Shown piece by piece: positions 6,056 through 6,247 of a stretch of 6,247 nt of DNA; within the stretch, counting starts at the first letter, position 1; each line of letters begins with the position of its first letter. The translations under genes and the position numbers were made by a program. The stretch lies in the NCBI GenBank assembly GCA_018056585.1, contig JAGPFK010000096.1, positions 1-6,247 on the forward strand, written 5' to 3'. Below the pieces are notes generated by a model, which was given only the letters and a program-made list of their open reading frames with translations, was not told the DNA's origin and did not search any database. Source of the stretch: Clostridia bacterium (lineage in GTDB: Bacteria; Bacillota; Clostridia; Saccharofermentanales; UBA5734).

Positions 6056-6247
6056 CAGATATCTCCGACCTCTGCACCCATGTGGCCTGTTACCACTGGC
6101 AAATCGGAAATAAGATCCTTACAAAAAACGTCGCAGGTACACGATGGAGCCTCATTTTTCCGGCAGGTGTCAGGCCATGACCGGTTTTCATTTGCTGATG
6201 AATCTGGTTCAACGCCTGGATCAGCTGCTGCCGCTGCTTCATAACAT

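Larger units (their letters stand above)
5511..6247. other. About 740 bases without a defensible gene
   Basis: This stretch upstream of the protease carries only short open frames on both strands. On the plus strand there are three: one ending at 5828 (reading ...LLCACSAGDLLSRLTG...), one at 5717-5950 starting with GTG (...MNQQKAVFARFDILVAEAFKNIRAG...), and one at 5966-6244. On the minus strand there are frames at 5693-5929 (TTG start), 5998-6247 (open to the window edge), 5936-6118, and a 50-residue frame with an ATG at 6242 (MKQRQQLIQALNQIHQQ...) ending at 6090. None has a recognisable motif, and none combines a good ribosome site with a start and a typical length. The plus strand has AAAGGA at 5679-5684, but no standard start codon follows at the right distance. 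An eroded gene, most likely on the minus strand from 6242, is possible. I identify no tRNA, rRNA, CRISPR array or known riboswitch in it. Confidence 0.5.

Overview
The window is about 6.2 kb with moderate G+C (roughly 47% by eye). All four confident genes lie on the minus strand, so transcription runs from high to low coordinates. Strong Shine-Dalgarno sequences, a TTG start with a good ribosome site, a cytosolic AAA_32/LonB-type protease, and tandem members of the uroporphyrinogen decarboxylase (UroD)/MtaA methyltransferase superfamily together suggest an anaerobic Gram-positive bacterium of the Clostridia, such as an acetogen or a Desulfitobacterium-like organism. That placement is an inference from gene content; no taxonomic marker is present.

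Layout in transcription order: (1) 5511-6247, about 740 bases upstream of the protease with no gene I can defend. It holds short open frames on both strands, some palindromes, and a possible frame-disrupted minus-strand gene. (2) 3026-5473, an intact 815-residue Lon-family ATP-dependent protease with a strong ribosome site and a possible extended -10 promoter. (3) 2823-3025, a 203-base gap rich in inverted repeats that can fold into mutually exclusive stems, one of which masks the ribosome site of the next gene. (4) 2319-2822, a half-size ArsP_1/DUF318-type permease starting with TTG. (5) 2214-2318, a 105-base gap with a small palindrome. (6) 1224-2213 and 8-1237, two different UroD-superfamily proteins whose genes overlap by 14 bases and are surely co-translated.

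The two UroD-like proteins lack the context of haem synthesis. The first has the HTDGN, GNVNC and SNCVYTG-type motifs of the methyltransferase-like branch; the second is a longer, less understood type with a YYGCCDP motif. By analogy with MtaA/MtbA/CmuA they may move methyl groups between a corrinoid protein or cofactor and a thiol, but no corrinoid protein gene is visible, so substrate and partner are unknown. The permease directly upstream may serve the same pathway. The protease is probably a separate housekeeping or stress gene.

The most interesting part is the permease leader. A perfect 10-base anti-Shine-Dalgarno sequence, an alternative stem that would release it, and a further upstream stem that overlaps the alternative form a chain resembling a riboswitch or other translational switch, although a REP/MITE-like repeat element could explain part of it.
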